Source: CAWAXW01 sp963786155 (GTDB lineage Bacteria; Actinomycetota; CADDZG01; WHSQ01). Taken from it: 64,000 nt of DNA. The notes below the pieces were generated by a model that did not search any database, was not told where the DNA came from, and saw nothing but the letters and a program-made list of their open reading frames with translations. The position numbers were made by a program, and so were the translations under genes. The stretch spans positions 1,674,001 to 1,738,000 of the forward strand of contig CAWAXW010000006.1 in assembly GCA_963786155.1 (NCBI GenBank), read 5' to 3'. Position 1 is the stretch's first letter, and every line of letters begins with the position of its first letter. Below are positions 1 to 8,858 of the stretch, piece after piece.

Positions 1-273
1 GCGGTCGCCGGATGCCGCGTCTTCTGTGACGAGTGGGCCCAGGCCGCCCACGGCGGCGAGATCCATGGAGCCGTGGCGGCAGGCTTGATCGGGAGGGATG
101 ACGTAACCGAGTTGGGGGCCGTGCTGCTCGAAAGGGAGCCGGGCCGGAGCAACGACGAGGAGATAACGCTCTTCGACTCGACAGGCCTAGCGATCCAGGA
201 CCTGGCGATAGCGCAGGCACTACTCGAGGGACTTGCGTCGGGAGCGATCGACGCCCCCACGATCGAGCTCTAG
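1..273 (+). CDS. Ornithine cyclodeaminase/mu-crystallin family protein, C-terminal part
   Basis: The window opens inside this gene, so only the last 90 residues are present, in frame from base 1. The stretch ITLFDSTGLAIQDLAIAQ matches the conserved C-terminal segment of the ornithine cyclodeaminase / alanine dehydrogenase / ketimine reductase family, NAD(P)-dependent enzymes acting on amino or imino acids. Which substrate this member uses cannot be told, because the dinucleotide-binding core lies upstream of the window. Its stop codon overlaps by a few bases the reconstructed end of the convergent hydrolase gene on the minus strand, so there is no room for a terminator between them. Family assignment is fairly safe; the exact activity is open. 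Confidence 0.75.
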   Translation, partial: AVAGCRVFCDEWAQAAHGGEIHGAVAAGLIGRDDVTELGAVLLEREPGRSNDEEITLFDSTGLAIQDLAIAQALLEGLASGAIDAPTIEL

Positions 274-1024
274 GGCATTGATCGCAACAAGCGCGCGGCT
301 ATGCCCCGCAAGGTCCGGGTCCCGTAGTGGTGATCGGGGTTGTGCTCGGTCATGATCGCAAGCGCGATGCGACTATCGCCCTTCTCGAGGAACGCGACCT
401 GGTGAGTCACGCGGCCGGTCCCAGTCCCCCACCCTCCTTTGAAGAAGAGCTTCCAGCCATCGAAGTCCAGCTTGGCGATCCCCCATCGCTGGGACTCGAC
501 GATGCTCGCTAGTAGCTTCCGCCGCGTAGCGTTCGTGGCGGTCCGGTATGAAGCTCTCGAGCCGGAACATGAATCGAGCCTGCTCGGCCGCCGTAATGCT
601 CGTCTGACCCCACGGCCGGGTCCAGTGAAAACGCTCCATATCTGCGGCGCGCGGCAAGCGCATTGATCCGTCTGACTCCCACGTAGTCGGCGATCACGGT
701 GGCGGCATCGTTGTCCGACCGCCGGATCATTGGAGCCAGCAAGTTCTTGTCGTCAGAGTTCAGGCTGCGCGAGCGCACGTCGCGATGTCGCAGGTACGTC
801 GCCATAAGCATCACCTTCACGACGCTCGCCGACGGAACGATCCGGTTCCTGCGGAACCCGTATATCCGGCCGCCCGGGCCGATGACGGCGAAGCTGATCG
901 ACCCCTCGCGACCCTGCAGATACTCGACGGCTCGCGCCCTGTCTGGGCGCCATCCGGCAGTGGCCGCGTGCTGGATCAAAGCGAGCGGGAGCGACAGGGC
1001 GACGAGTAGGGCGAGACGGCGCAT
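270..1024 (-). pseudogene. Frameshifted serine beta-lactamase-like hydrolase, exported
   Basis: Reading three frames in turn on the minus strand gives one coherent protein of about 250 residues. It starts with a signal peptide (MRRLALLVALSLPLALIQHA), then has the SxxK motif (Ser67-Val-Val-Lys70), an SDN motif (Ser103-Asp-Asn) and a late KGG motif standing in for KTG, the signature of class A beta-lactamase-like serine hydrolases. The first shift lies near 645-660 in a GCGC-rich stretch, the second near 515-525. Removing one base at each point restores 251 codons including the stop. Whether it opens beta-lactams or is a related exported esterase/peptidase is not decidable. The two lesions are either true decay or uncorrected insertions. 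The conserved catalytic residues on both sides of the breaks favour sequencing error. Confidence 0.7.
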
Positions 1025-1081
1025 CCTCTGAAGATAGTGCAGCCCCTTTCGCCTGGCGTGCCGACGGCTTAACGTGGAGTG

Positions 1082-2590
1082 ATGTCGAGATTCCTGCGCT
1101 CGTGCGCAGTATCGAGCGTGATCGGACTCCTCGTCCTGGCGGGGCATCATTCCCCCGCATCACCTCGCCTCGGGCCGCCGGGTCAGTGGACGCAGTTCTC
1201 CGATCGCTCGCTCTCCAACATCGACGAAGTCGCCCTCCAACGAACCTCCGACGGATATCTGCACATCGTGTGGCAGCAAGACAACAGCACCGATCCTGCC
1301 TATGACGATGTGAGGCACGTGGCGGTGGACCCCGAAGGGGCTGTGGGGACGGCCGATCCGGTCACTTCGAACTGGGCGGGCGTTTCCCAGCCGGCCCTGA
1401 TCCTGATGCCCGACGGCAGTTTGCGGACCTTCTTCGGCGGTATCCGCACAACGCAGTCCGGGGAACCCAATCAGAACCTCAACACGGCAACTGCCCCGCA
1501 GTCGGGCTCTCCGTGGAACCTGTTCATCGGAACGGTGGTCACGGGCGATGCCGCGTACGCAAGCGACACCGGCGCGGCCGTCACGCCTGATGGGACGCCG
1601 TTCCAGACGTGGTCGGGAACGGGCGAGATATTCGTTCATCGAGGGTTGGACCCCGCGACGCCGAACTTCCCCTACAACGAGAACTTGAACATGGGCGGCA
1701 ACGGCCTCCACTCCGAGCTTGCGGTGGACGGCGGCACGGGAGCGCTCTGGGTTGGCTGGTGGTACCACCACCTCAGCGGCAGCCCGACGCCAGAACAGAT
1801 CCCCGGGGTGTACGTCCAGGAGGTTGATCCGGCCACCGGCGATGAGGTCGGCCCTCCCAACATGATGCCCGGCACATCCACGACGTTCAACGGACGAGCC
1901 GACTCCATCAACACGGGAGCACACCTGCAGATCACCGGTCGCCCTCCGACCATGGGAGGGATCTTCGTGGCTCATCTCGGCGGTTACCCCACCGCGAACC
2001 GGGTCCTCCTGTGGCAAGTTGGTGACGGTGAGTCGACGGTGCTCGATCGCGCCGAGAACGTCTCGAACCCGGCCATCGCTGCCGCCCCCGATGGGTCACT
2101 CTGGGTGCTCTGGGAGCAACCGAACCACGCGATCGCGGCACGACGCTCGACACCCGACCTCACCTCGTGGAGTCCCAAGATCACGATCAATGCGCCCGCG
2201 GGCTCGAGCGACATCTGGAAGTTGGCCGCCGACGCCGGGCCCAACACCGTCGATGTGGTCGCGACCGTCACCGACTCGTCAGGGTCGAGCGAGATCGCGG
2301 CGTTCCACACGCGCATCACGAACCCCATCGGTGGCACGGAGGGTTCCGACGTGCTCACCGGCACTTCCGGCAACGACGTCATGTTCGGCGGCGGCGGGGG
2401 CGACACGATCAACGGCGGTGACGGCAACGACAAGCTCGATGGAGGCGCCGGCAACGACAAGCTCGAGGGCGGACCCGGCACCGATGTTCTGAATGGTGGA
2501 CCCGGCAAGGATCGCTGCGTGATCTCCAAGGCCGAGCGCAAGAAAGCCAAGTCGTGCGAGACCAAGGTCATCAAGCGCAACAACATGTAG
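1082..2590 (+). CDS. Exported beta-propeller-like protein with RTX repeats and KRNNM tail
   Basis: A 502-residue exported protein. The N-terminus (SVIGLLVLAGHHSPASP) is a Sec signal peptide. Residues of about 35-410 contain recurrent tryptophan/aspartate-rich strands such as WVGWWYHH and SLWVLWEQPN, which suggest a sialidase-like beta-propeller, though no catalytic signature is seen. Residues 415-480 are hemolysin-type calcium-binding nonapeptides (GGDGNDKLDGG, GGAGNDKLEGG). The protein ends in a Cys, a basic linker, KSCE and KRNNM. This tail recurs in the two giant RTX proteins at 36-41 kb. A GTG three bases upstream is an alternative start; ATG at 1082 is preferred. The function is unknown, and the calcium-binding repeat is the only firm domain call. 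Confidence 0.8.
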   Translation: MSRFLRSCAVSSVIGLLVLAGHHSPASPRLGPPGQWTQFSDRSLSNIDEVALQRTSDGYLHIVWQQDNSTDPAYDDVRHVAVDPEGAVGTADPVTSNWAGVSQPALILMPDGSLRTFFGGIRTTQSGEPNQNLNTATAPQSGSPWNLFIGTVVTGDAAYASDTGAAVTPDGTPFQTWSGTGEIFVHRGLDPATPNFPYNENLNMGGNGLHSELAVDGGTGALWVGWWYHHLSGSPTPEQIPGVYVQEVDPATGDEVGPPNMMPGTSTTFNGRADSINTGAHLQITGRPPTMGGIFVAHLGGYPTANRVLLWQVGDGESTVLDRAENVSNPAIAAAPDGSLWVLWEQPNHAIAARRSTPDLTSWSPKITINAPAGSSDIWKLAADAGPNTVDVVATVTDSSGSSEIAAFHTRITNPIGGTEGSDVLTGTSGNDVMFGGGGGDTINGGDGNDKLDGGAGNDKLEGGPGTDVLNGGPGKDRCVISKAERKKAKSCETKVIKRNNM

Positions 2591-2593
2591 CGC

Positions 2594-3067
2594 TTACTTC
2601 GCGGGGCGCCAACGCCTCCGGATGGTTTCTTCTCCCTCGTAGACGGTGACCTTTACCTCTTGAAGATCGAACTCGAGCAGGACGTAGCGTTCAGGGTCGG
2701 GATCGGAAAGCCGGGCTAGGGCTTCCTCGATCCAATCCGAGTCATCGATCATCCCGGCGGTCCCGAGGATGAGGATCTCCCCGCCCGTGCCGCTCGTGTC
2801 GTCGACCTGGGAGTGGATGGCGAAGCGAGGGTCCGCCCGGAGGTCGGCCACTTTCGGTGAAGTCGGATACATGCGCACGAACATCGTTCCTTCGTGCACG
2901 AGAGGTGTGACGGGATGGACGCGGGGGCCGCCGCTAACGCGGACCGTGGCGAGGTAGGCGACGCGATCTATCAACCGCTCCGTGGCGAGCCGTCCCAGCT
3001 CGCCCGCCTCTTCGATGAAGGTCGCCCATCGAGCCACAGCTTCGATACTCCCATTCAAGTCACTCAC
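2594..3067 (-). CDS. Pyridoxamine 5'-phosphate oxidase-family flavin/F420-binding protein
   Basis: A 157-residue single-domain protein starting at GTG. The pattern RVAYLATVRVSGGPRVHPVTP, followed by the strand MFVRMYPTSPKVADLRADPR, is typical of the split-barrel PNPOx-like superfamily, whose members bind FMN, F420 or haem and act in redox or stress chemistry. The segment after it (FAIHSQVDD, ILILGTAGMID) fits the barrel strands that follow. Length is normal for the family. The stop lies three bases from that of the convergent RTX gene. Cofactor and substrate cannot be assigned from sequence alone. A second, distinct PNPOx-like gene lies at 13.6 kb. Confidence 0.75.
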   Translation of the reverse strand: MSDLNGSIEAVARWATFIEEAGELGRLATERLIDRVAYLATVRVSGGPRVHPVTPLVHEGTMFVRMYPTSPKVADLRADPRFAIHSQVDDTSGTGGEILILGTAGMIDDSDWIEEALARLSDPDPERYVLLEFDLQEVKVTVYEGEETIRRRWRPAK

Positions 3068-3178
3068 AAATCTGGTGACCCCTCCAAAGTAACTAGTTCT
3101 CGGCGTTCAGTTATCCCCCTGGTCTGTCGATAACGACCGTGTTGGGATGATTACGGGTCGTACGGCCGAGGGAGCTTC

Positions 3179-5589
3179 GTGACGTTCAGGACTCGATTGA
3201 TCGTGGGGTTGGTCGCTTGCACGCTCGCGACGACGTTTGCGCATCCCGTGGCGGGCGCGGCCCCCGTGTCGAGGAGCGGGCCGTGGTCCGACCCCGCGAC
3301 CTGGGGCGGCAAGGTGCCTTCCGCCGGGGACGTCGTGACCATCCCGCACGGCACCACCGTGCGTCTCGATGTCAGTCCACCCGCGCTCGCCGGGATAAAG
3401 GTCGACGGGACCCTCGAGTTCGAGGACAAGGACCTCGAGCTGACGGCTCGCTGGATCATGGTGCACGGGACGCTCCGGATCGGGGTGCCGGGCGCTCGCT
3501 TCCGTCACCGCGCGGTTATCACGCTGACCGGGAGCGATCGCACCGAAGACATCATGGACATGGGGACGAAAGTCCTCGGCGTCATGGGTGGGACGCTCGA
3601 GCTGCATGGACGCAAGGTGAAGCCCTGGACTCAGCTCGGCGCGACGGCTCGTCCCGGCGACACCGAGATCACGTTGGCGGGACCGGTTCGTTGGCGTGCA
3701 GGCGACCGGATCGTGATTGCTTCCACGGACTATTGGAGCTCGCACGACGAGGAGAGGACCGTCACCCGCGTATCCGGTTCCTCGGTCGAGTTCGACGAGC
3801 CCCTCGACTACCTGCACTGGGGCGAGCTTCAGACGTTCGCCGGCAGGACCGTCGACGAGCGGGCAGAGGTGGGCCTGCTGACGCGCAACATCGTGATCAG
3901 GGGTGACAGTGCGTCTCGTTCGGATGGTTTCGGGGGGCACGTCATGGTGATGGCCGGCGGGAAAGCCCGGATCGACTCCGTCGAGCTGACCTCGATGGGA
4001 CAGAAGAAGGCCTTGCGTCGCTATCCCATCCATTTCCACATGGACGGCGATGCGCCCGACTCCTACCTAAAGCGTTCGGCGATCCATCACACGTTCAACC
4101 GATGCGTCGTCATCCACGGCACGAACGGCACGACCGTCAAGGACAATGTCTGCTACGACCACCTCGGCCACGGCTACTTCCTCGAAGACGGAGCCGAGAC
4201 GGACAACGTGATCGAGGGGAACTTGGGACTCGGCACCCGCAAGATCAAGGACGGACTGCTCCCCACCGACAAGCAGCCCGCCACGTTCTGGATCACCAAC
4301 CCGGACAACATCGTGCGCGACAACGTCGCTGCCGGTTCCGAGTCCTTCGGGTTCTGGTACGCGCTGCCCGAACACCCGACGGGCCTCTCCAAGCACGACA
4401 GCATCTGGCCGCGGCGCACTCCTCTCGGCGAGTTCTCCGGCAACGTCGCCCACTCGAACGGCGACCGAGGGCTCAATGTCGACAACGGGCCGCGACCGGA
4501 CGGGACGACCACGGCGACCTGGTACAACCCGCGGGTCGACCCGACGGACCCCGAATCGGAGCCGGTGGTTGCGCGCTTCGAGGATTTCACCGGCTACATG
4601 AACCGCGACCGGGCCGTATGGCTGCGGGGTGAGAACCATGTCGTCACTGGCGCAGTCATGGCAGACAACCCGCGGGGGCAACGTTCGCTTCCGACGAGAG
4701 CTACCTCGAGAACTCGCTCGTCGTCGGGGAGACAGCGAACCCCGGCGACACAGAAGAGTGGGAGGACAAGGGTCACGAGGGCCGAGCTCTGCCGTTCTTC
4801 TGGGAGCCCGACTCGCCGATCGTCGGGTTCGAGTTCTACGACGGTCTCGTCGGCGTGCGCGACACGACCTTCGTCAACTTCGAGGTCAACCCGGTTCGGA
4901 AATCAGGCGCGCTCGCGTACTTGGCGCGCAACCATTTCGCCATACACCCCAAGAATTTCGCCGAGCGCGTGCAGTTCGTGGACTCAAACCCCGTCTACCT
5001 CTCGGGGCCCGAACCGGAGTTCGACGGCGACACCTCTGCGGTGTTCGTGGACCGCGACGGTTCGGTGACGGGAACGGCCGGGCGCGCCGTCGTGGTGGAC
5101 AACCCCTTCTTGCTGGATCAGGGATGCGAGTCGCGGCCGGCATGGAATGCGCAGGTCTGTCAGACCGATTACGTGACTCTGATCGTCGGCACGACGAGGC
5201 AGGACTGGCAAGCTCTGAAACCGGCGACACTTACGCGGCCGAACGGCGTCACCCAACCGCTGATGGGGTGCTGCGACGACACCGACGACGCGGTCACGAG
5301 CATCATCCCGGACCGCTCCTACTCGATGGCCTTCAACGGCGCGGCCCCCAACTCGATGCGCTTCGTTCTCTGGCGCGGACGAGGCCGGTGGCTTCAGCTC
5401 TCCATCGTCGTGGGCGGTCCGGTGAAAGTGACTCGCTGGGGACGGGCTCTCGCATCGGCCGCCAATGCGGGCGCACTGGAATCGAAGTCAGACTCGGCGT
5501 ACTTCTACGATGCCGGAAGCGGCACACTCCATCTCAAGATCATGTCGCCGCGAGGCGACTACGAGGAGATCAAGGTCGAGAGAAGCTAG
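3179..5589 (+). pseudogene. G8-domain / right-handed beta-helix exported protein, frameshifted
   Basis: A GTG start preceded by GGGAG opens a signal peptide (LIVGLVACTLATTFAHPVAG). Next comes a G8 domain with its hallmark WSDPATWGGKVPSAGDVV and regularly spaced glycines, then a long series of short strands with Asn/Gly turns that indicates a parallel beta-helix. This architecture is that of CEMIP/PKHD1-like proteins; in bacteria these are exported and may bind or cleave polysaccharide. The frame changes near 4675-4680 in a run of five G: adding one G joins MADNPRG to the frame that reads TFASDESYLEN and continues to 5589, giving about 803 residues. The remarkable continuity on both sides suggests a missed homopolymer base, not decay. 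No catalytic residues can be assigned. Confidence 0.75.
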
Positions 5590-5611
5590 TGCTCCTGTAG
5601 CCTCGGAGTCG

Positions 5612-5944
5612 ATGACTCAATTGATGCTGCTCATCCTCGCGATAGGCGCTGTAGCGGGCGGCACAGCGATCTTCTTAGGAAGATACCTACCGGCCAACGT
5701 CGTTCGAATCAGCGAGCTGGTCGGCGCCGGTTCGATCGTGGCGCTGGCTGTTGTTGGAACCATCTCGCTCATGGCCGCTCCCCGTGGAAGCATCCCGCTC
5801 AAGCTAGCGATCGCCATCCTGGTCGGCGGCGGCTTGATCGTGCTTGGTGTGAGCGGAGTAAGAGAGAGCCTCCGATTTTGGAATGACTATTCGCAGCCCG
5901 CACCTGAGTCTTACCGGGTTCCTTCCACTGGGCTCGACGGCTGA
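5612..5944 (+). CDS. Small hydrophobic membrane protein, unknown function
   Basis: An ATG at 5612, with GGAG just upstream, gives 110 residues. Three hydrophobic segments are visible: LMLLILAIGAVAGGTAIFL, a second around VGAGSIVALAVVGTISLM, and a third around LAIAILVGGGLIVLGV. The C-terminus is polar. It begins 22 bases after the G8 gene on the same strand, so co-transcription is possible. Its last 34 bases overlap the 3' end of the convergent ceramidase-like gene. I do not recognise a family. Confidence 0.55.
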   Translation: MTQLMLLILAIGAVAGGTAIFLGRYLPANVVRISELVGAGSIVALAVVGTISLMAAPRGSIPLKLAIAILVGGGLIVLGVSGVRESLRFWNDYSQPAPESYRVPSTGLDG

Positions 5945-8754
5945 GTGTTTCTCTCGCCGTAGCTATCGAGGGCGCTGCCGGCGGCAACTTCGGCTCTGTC
6001 GCCCGCGTACAGATCGGTCGGCGCGTACCAGCGGCCTTCGGCTCCGCGCTGGGCGGCGATCAGCTCGATCGTTCCGTCGGCGCGAGTGACTGTGACGATC
6101 ACCTCGGCTATCTCGCCGCTGGTTGCCCAGGGGCGGAAGCTGCAGGTGTCGCACCATGTCCGGATCTCCTCCGGGCGGAGCTCACCTCGGTCTGCCTCAT
6201 TCCTCATGTGGTGCTGGACGTAGGGGAATGACGCATCTTCATCGATCTCGGGGTAGACGCTGTCTGCCGAGAACGAAACCGAGCCGTCTTCTTCGACGCG
6301 CAGGTCCGAGATCGTGACGCCGTCCCACGGGCTTACCGTGAACGGCTCGGACTCGACCTCGTAGGGCGTGTCGACCTTGTTCTGACGGATCAGCCCGTTT
6401 GCGACGAAGCGATACTCGCCGGCCGGGGTGCTGCCGATCCCCGCCGGGAACGCGTTGAATGCCTCGAAGTTGGCGGTCCAGATCCACTCCTGATTGCCGG
6501 CATGAGTGGTGAAGAAGCCGTTGGCGCCCTTCGGGAACTGCAGTTTCGTCTGGACCTCACCGGATTGATCCGCGAAGTCCACCCACTCACCGTCTACCAG
6601 TCGCTGCACCTCGACGGTCGGGTTATCGACCACGTTCGAGCCACCCCGCCACGAGAACGTGGTCGAGTCGAAACGCTTGATGCTGGTCGGCTGTGCGGTC
6701 GCTGCTGCGGGACCCAGGTCGTTCGGCAGTGAAGCCCTCCATTGGTCGTACAGCACGCCCGAGAGGCTGCCAAGAGCGGTCGTCCACGCGGACTGACGAG
6801 CCTCGTCGGCACCCGCACGCGGCTCGTCCTGGGCCCGGAAGTCGTAGGTGTCGTCCTCATCGCCGTCGTTGAGCTCACGTGCAAGCTCCATGAGCGTCGT
6901 GTTCATGTAGTCCGCGGTGTGAGGACCGTAAGGCGTAAGCGCTTTGCGGTAGTGGTCGTACGCCTGGTACTCGCGATAGCTGACGGTGTAGCCGTTGTAG
7001 TCGCCGGCATGGCCGACGCCGATAGGAAGCTTGTAGCCGAGCTCGGGGGAAAGCTCTTCGTGAGTGAAGTTCCCCCAGATCTGGTCGGGGTCCACCGGCT
7101 CGGAATTGGCCGCGACCAGGTTCTCAGGGTCGTCCCAGCCCTTCGCGTCGTTGTAGATCTGCGCGAGCATCCGGTCGTACTCGACGTCGGTGAACGTCAG
7201 CGGCGCGAATGTTGCACCGGGAGCCGCGGGGTCATCGGCCTTGCGAACGCATGTCCAGTCCCCCTCCGGCGGGCTCGCCTGCGTGCAATCGAGGCGCTTG
7301 GTCCAGTCGTAGCCCAGGTACATGTCGTCCTGGGTCTCGTTCGTGCGGCTCTCGAGGTTGAGGATCAGGTCGACTTGGGCCTCGCAGGCACATGACATCA
7401 GGATGACCTCGCCGAGCTTGAAGGCCTGGAGATGAAGGCGGAGGTTCTCCTCGACGCCGGTGAACCCAACGGCTCCGTACTGATCCGGTACCGGGAAGCC
7501 GTGGGCCTTGAGGTTGTCCCAGATCAAATCGGTCTTCGACTGCTGTCCACCACGTTCGCAATCGGGCAGTCCGGCGACCGGAGCCCCGGGAGCTCCACCG
7601 GTCGTCGTCGCGCTGCGGCAGTTCGAGATCGTTGGGAGAGGGTGCGACAACGGTCCCGGCACGAACGCGTTCCCGGCCGCGACGTCGAAGTCCGAATCGA
7701 ACGGAACGAGAGCGTCGCCCTCCCCGATCTGGTTCCACCCACGGATGACATCCTGGGCGAGCAGATAAGCGCCGCGCTCGACCTGCGCGTGCCCGGCGTC
7801 GTCCCACTGGCGGAACATCCCTTCGGGTAGCTCGTAGGGACGAGCGGGGCCGGACTCGGCGCTGCCCACGTCACCTTGACCGAACACCAGCGGCGCGCCC
7901 GTCGCGCGCTCGACGAATCGCTCGAGCGGGGCCAGGAACTCCGCGGTGATGAGGTTGTCGGAGTCGAGGCCCTCGGGGTGCATCCCCCAGTTGATCAGCG
8001 CGGCGATAGGTGCGCCGTCGTCGAGCGCCTCGAACCGTATGACCGGCAACCCGAAGTCCCCGTAGTCGGAGGGATAGCCGGCAGGGGTGCCGTCGTCGGC
8101 GACCGTGCGCCGGGCCACCATCCCTTTGAACAGGTAGTGGTTGACCTCGGTCGCGCCCATCCGTGCGGGCTCGAGCGCCAGCTCGGCCTTACGGATAGAT
8201 TCCGCGAGCGCGCGAGCTTGGTACTCGAACGCACGGATGTCGAACGCGTCTTGGAACAGCCACACTCCCCAAGAAGGGGTCGTGTAGTACGGCGAGTAGT
8301 GGTTATGGGTTGCCATGTGGAAGATCTCGTCGTAAGAGACATTCGAACCCTCGTCGGCAAGGAGCTGAGCCGCGCGACGCTGCAGCGCGTCCATAGCGAG
8401 GTAGTTGTCCGACTTTACGAGTGCAACCTGGTCTCCCTCGGCGTCCTCCACGACGATCGTGCGGAACGAAAGCCGGGACTGGACGCCGTAGCTGTCCTTC
8501 TGGCTCAGCGAGTGGTTGTGGGGATCGATGTCGCCGCCGGCGAGTCCGGTCGCCGGGTCTTGAGGGCTCTTCGCGGCGTACTGCCCGGCCCCCGCGCCGA
8601 CGTGCCAGGTCGCGTCGGCGACCCCGTAGCCGGCCTTGATGGTCCCGCCGAGGTCGGCCCCCTTGGAGCCGGCGCTGGCGGGAGCACCGGGAAGGACGAA
8701 TGAAGCTGCGAAAAGGCTCGCCATGAGGGCGATGGCCAGGGCGCGTCGGCTCAC
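5911..8754 (-). CDS. Large exported neutral/alkaline ceramidase-like hydrolase
   Basis: A GTG start with a strong AGGAGG six bases before it gives 947 residues. The N-terminus (ALAIALMASLFAASFVLPG) is a signal peptide ending in an AxA-type site. Residues 35-480 resemble the neutral/alkaline non-lysosomal ceramidase domain: an early GYGVADATWHVGAGAG segment, the histidine motif HMATHNHYSPYY, the NWGMHPEG segment, and GQGDVGSAES. These match places where the family binds zinc and places its catalytic serine, but the identity of each ligand is inferred. The remaining ~450 residues are extracellular-type beta-rich sequence. Ceramidases cleave the amide bond of ceramide. The substrate here could be another lipid amide, so the call is at superfamily level. 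Confidence 0.65.
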   Translation of the reverse strand: MSRRALAIALMASLFAASFVLPGAPASAGSKGADLGGTIKAGYGVADATWHVGAGAGQYAAKSPQDPATGLAGGDIDPHNHSLSQKDSYGVQSRLSFRTIVVEDAEGDQVALVKSDNYLAMDALQRRAAQLLADEGSNVSYDEIFHMATHNHYSPYYTTPSWGVWLFQDAFDIRAFEYQARALAESIRKAELALEPARMGATEVNHYLFKGMVARRTVADDGTPAGYPSDYGDFGLPVIRFEALDDGAPIAALINWGMHPEGLDSDNLITAEFLAPLERFVERATGAPLVFGQGDVGSAESGPARPYELPEGMFRQWDDAGHAQVERGAYLLAQDVIRGWNQIGEGDALVPFDSDFDVAAGNAFVPGPLSHPLPTISNCRSATTTGGAPGAPVAGLPDCERGGQQSKTDLIWDNLKAHGFPVPDQYGAVGFTGVEENLRLHLQAFKLGEVILMSCACEAQVDLILNLESRTNETQDDMYLGYDWTKRLDCTQASPPEGDWTCVRKADDPAAPGATFAPLTFTDVEYDRMLAQIYNDAKGWDDPENLVAANSEPVDPDQIWGNFTHEELSPELGYKLPIGVGHAGDYNGYTVSYREYQAYDHYRKALTPYGPHTADYMNTTLMELARELNDGDEDDTYDFRAQDEPRAGADEARQSAWTTALGSLSGVLYDQWRASLPNDLGPAAATAQPTSIKRFDSTTFSWRGGSNVVDNPTVEVQRLVDGEWVDFADQSGEVQTKLQFPKGANGFFTTHAGNQEWIWTANFEAFNAFPAGIGSTPAGEYRFVANGLIRQNKVDTPYEVESEPFTVSPWDGVTISDLRVEEDGSVSFSADSVYPEIDEDASFPYVQHHMRNEADRGELRPEEIRTWCDTCSFRPWATSGEIAEVIVTVTRADGTIELIAAQRGAEGRWYAPTDLYAGDRAEVAAGSALDSYGERNTQPSSPVEGTR

Positions 8755-8858
8755 GGAGACCTCCTGTGAATATAGAGATGAAATGCCGTATCTGGGCGTT
8801 CTAGGGGGGTTCTACGGGGAGGGAAGCTCTCCTGCTTGGTCTGCCTGACGGGGGACGA

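Noticed and set aside
1160..2017. A 285-codon minus-strand frame within the first RTX gene
   Set aside because: Shadow frame without start context or family features; the plus strand has a signal peptide and RTX repeats.
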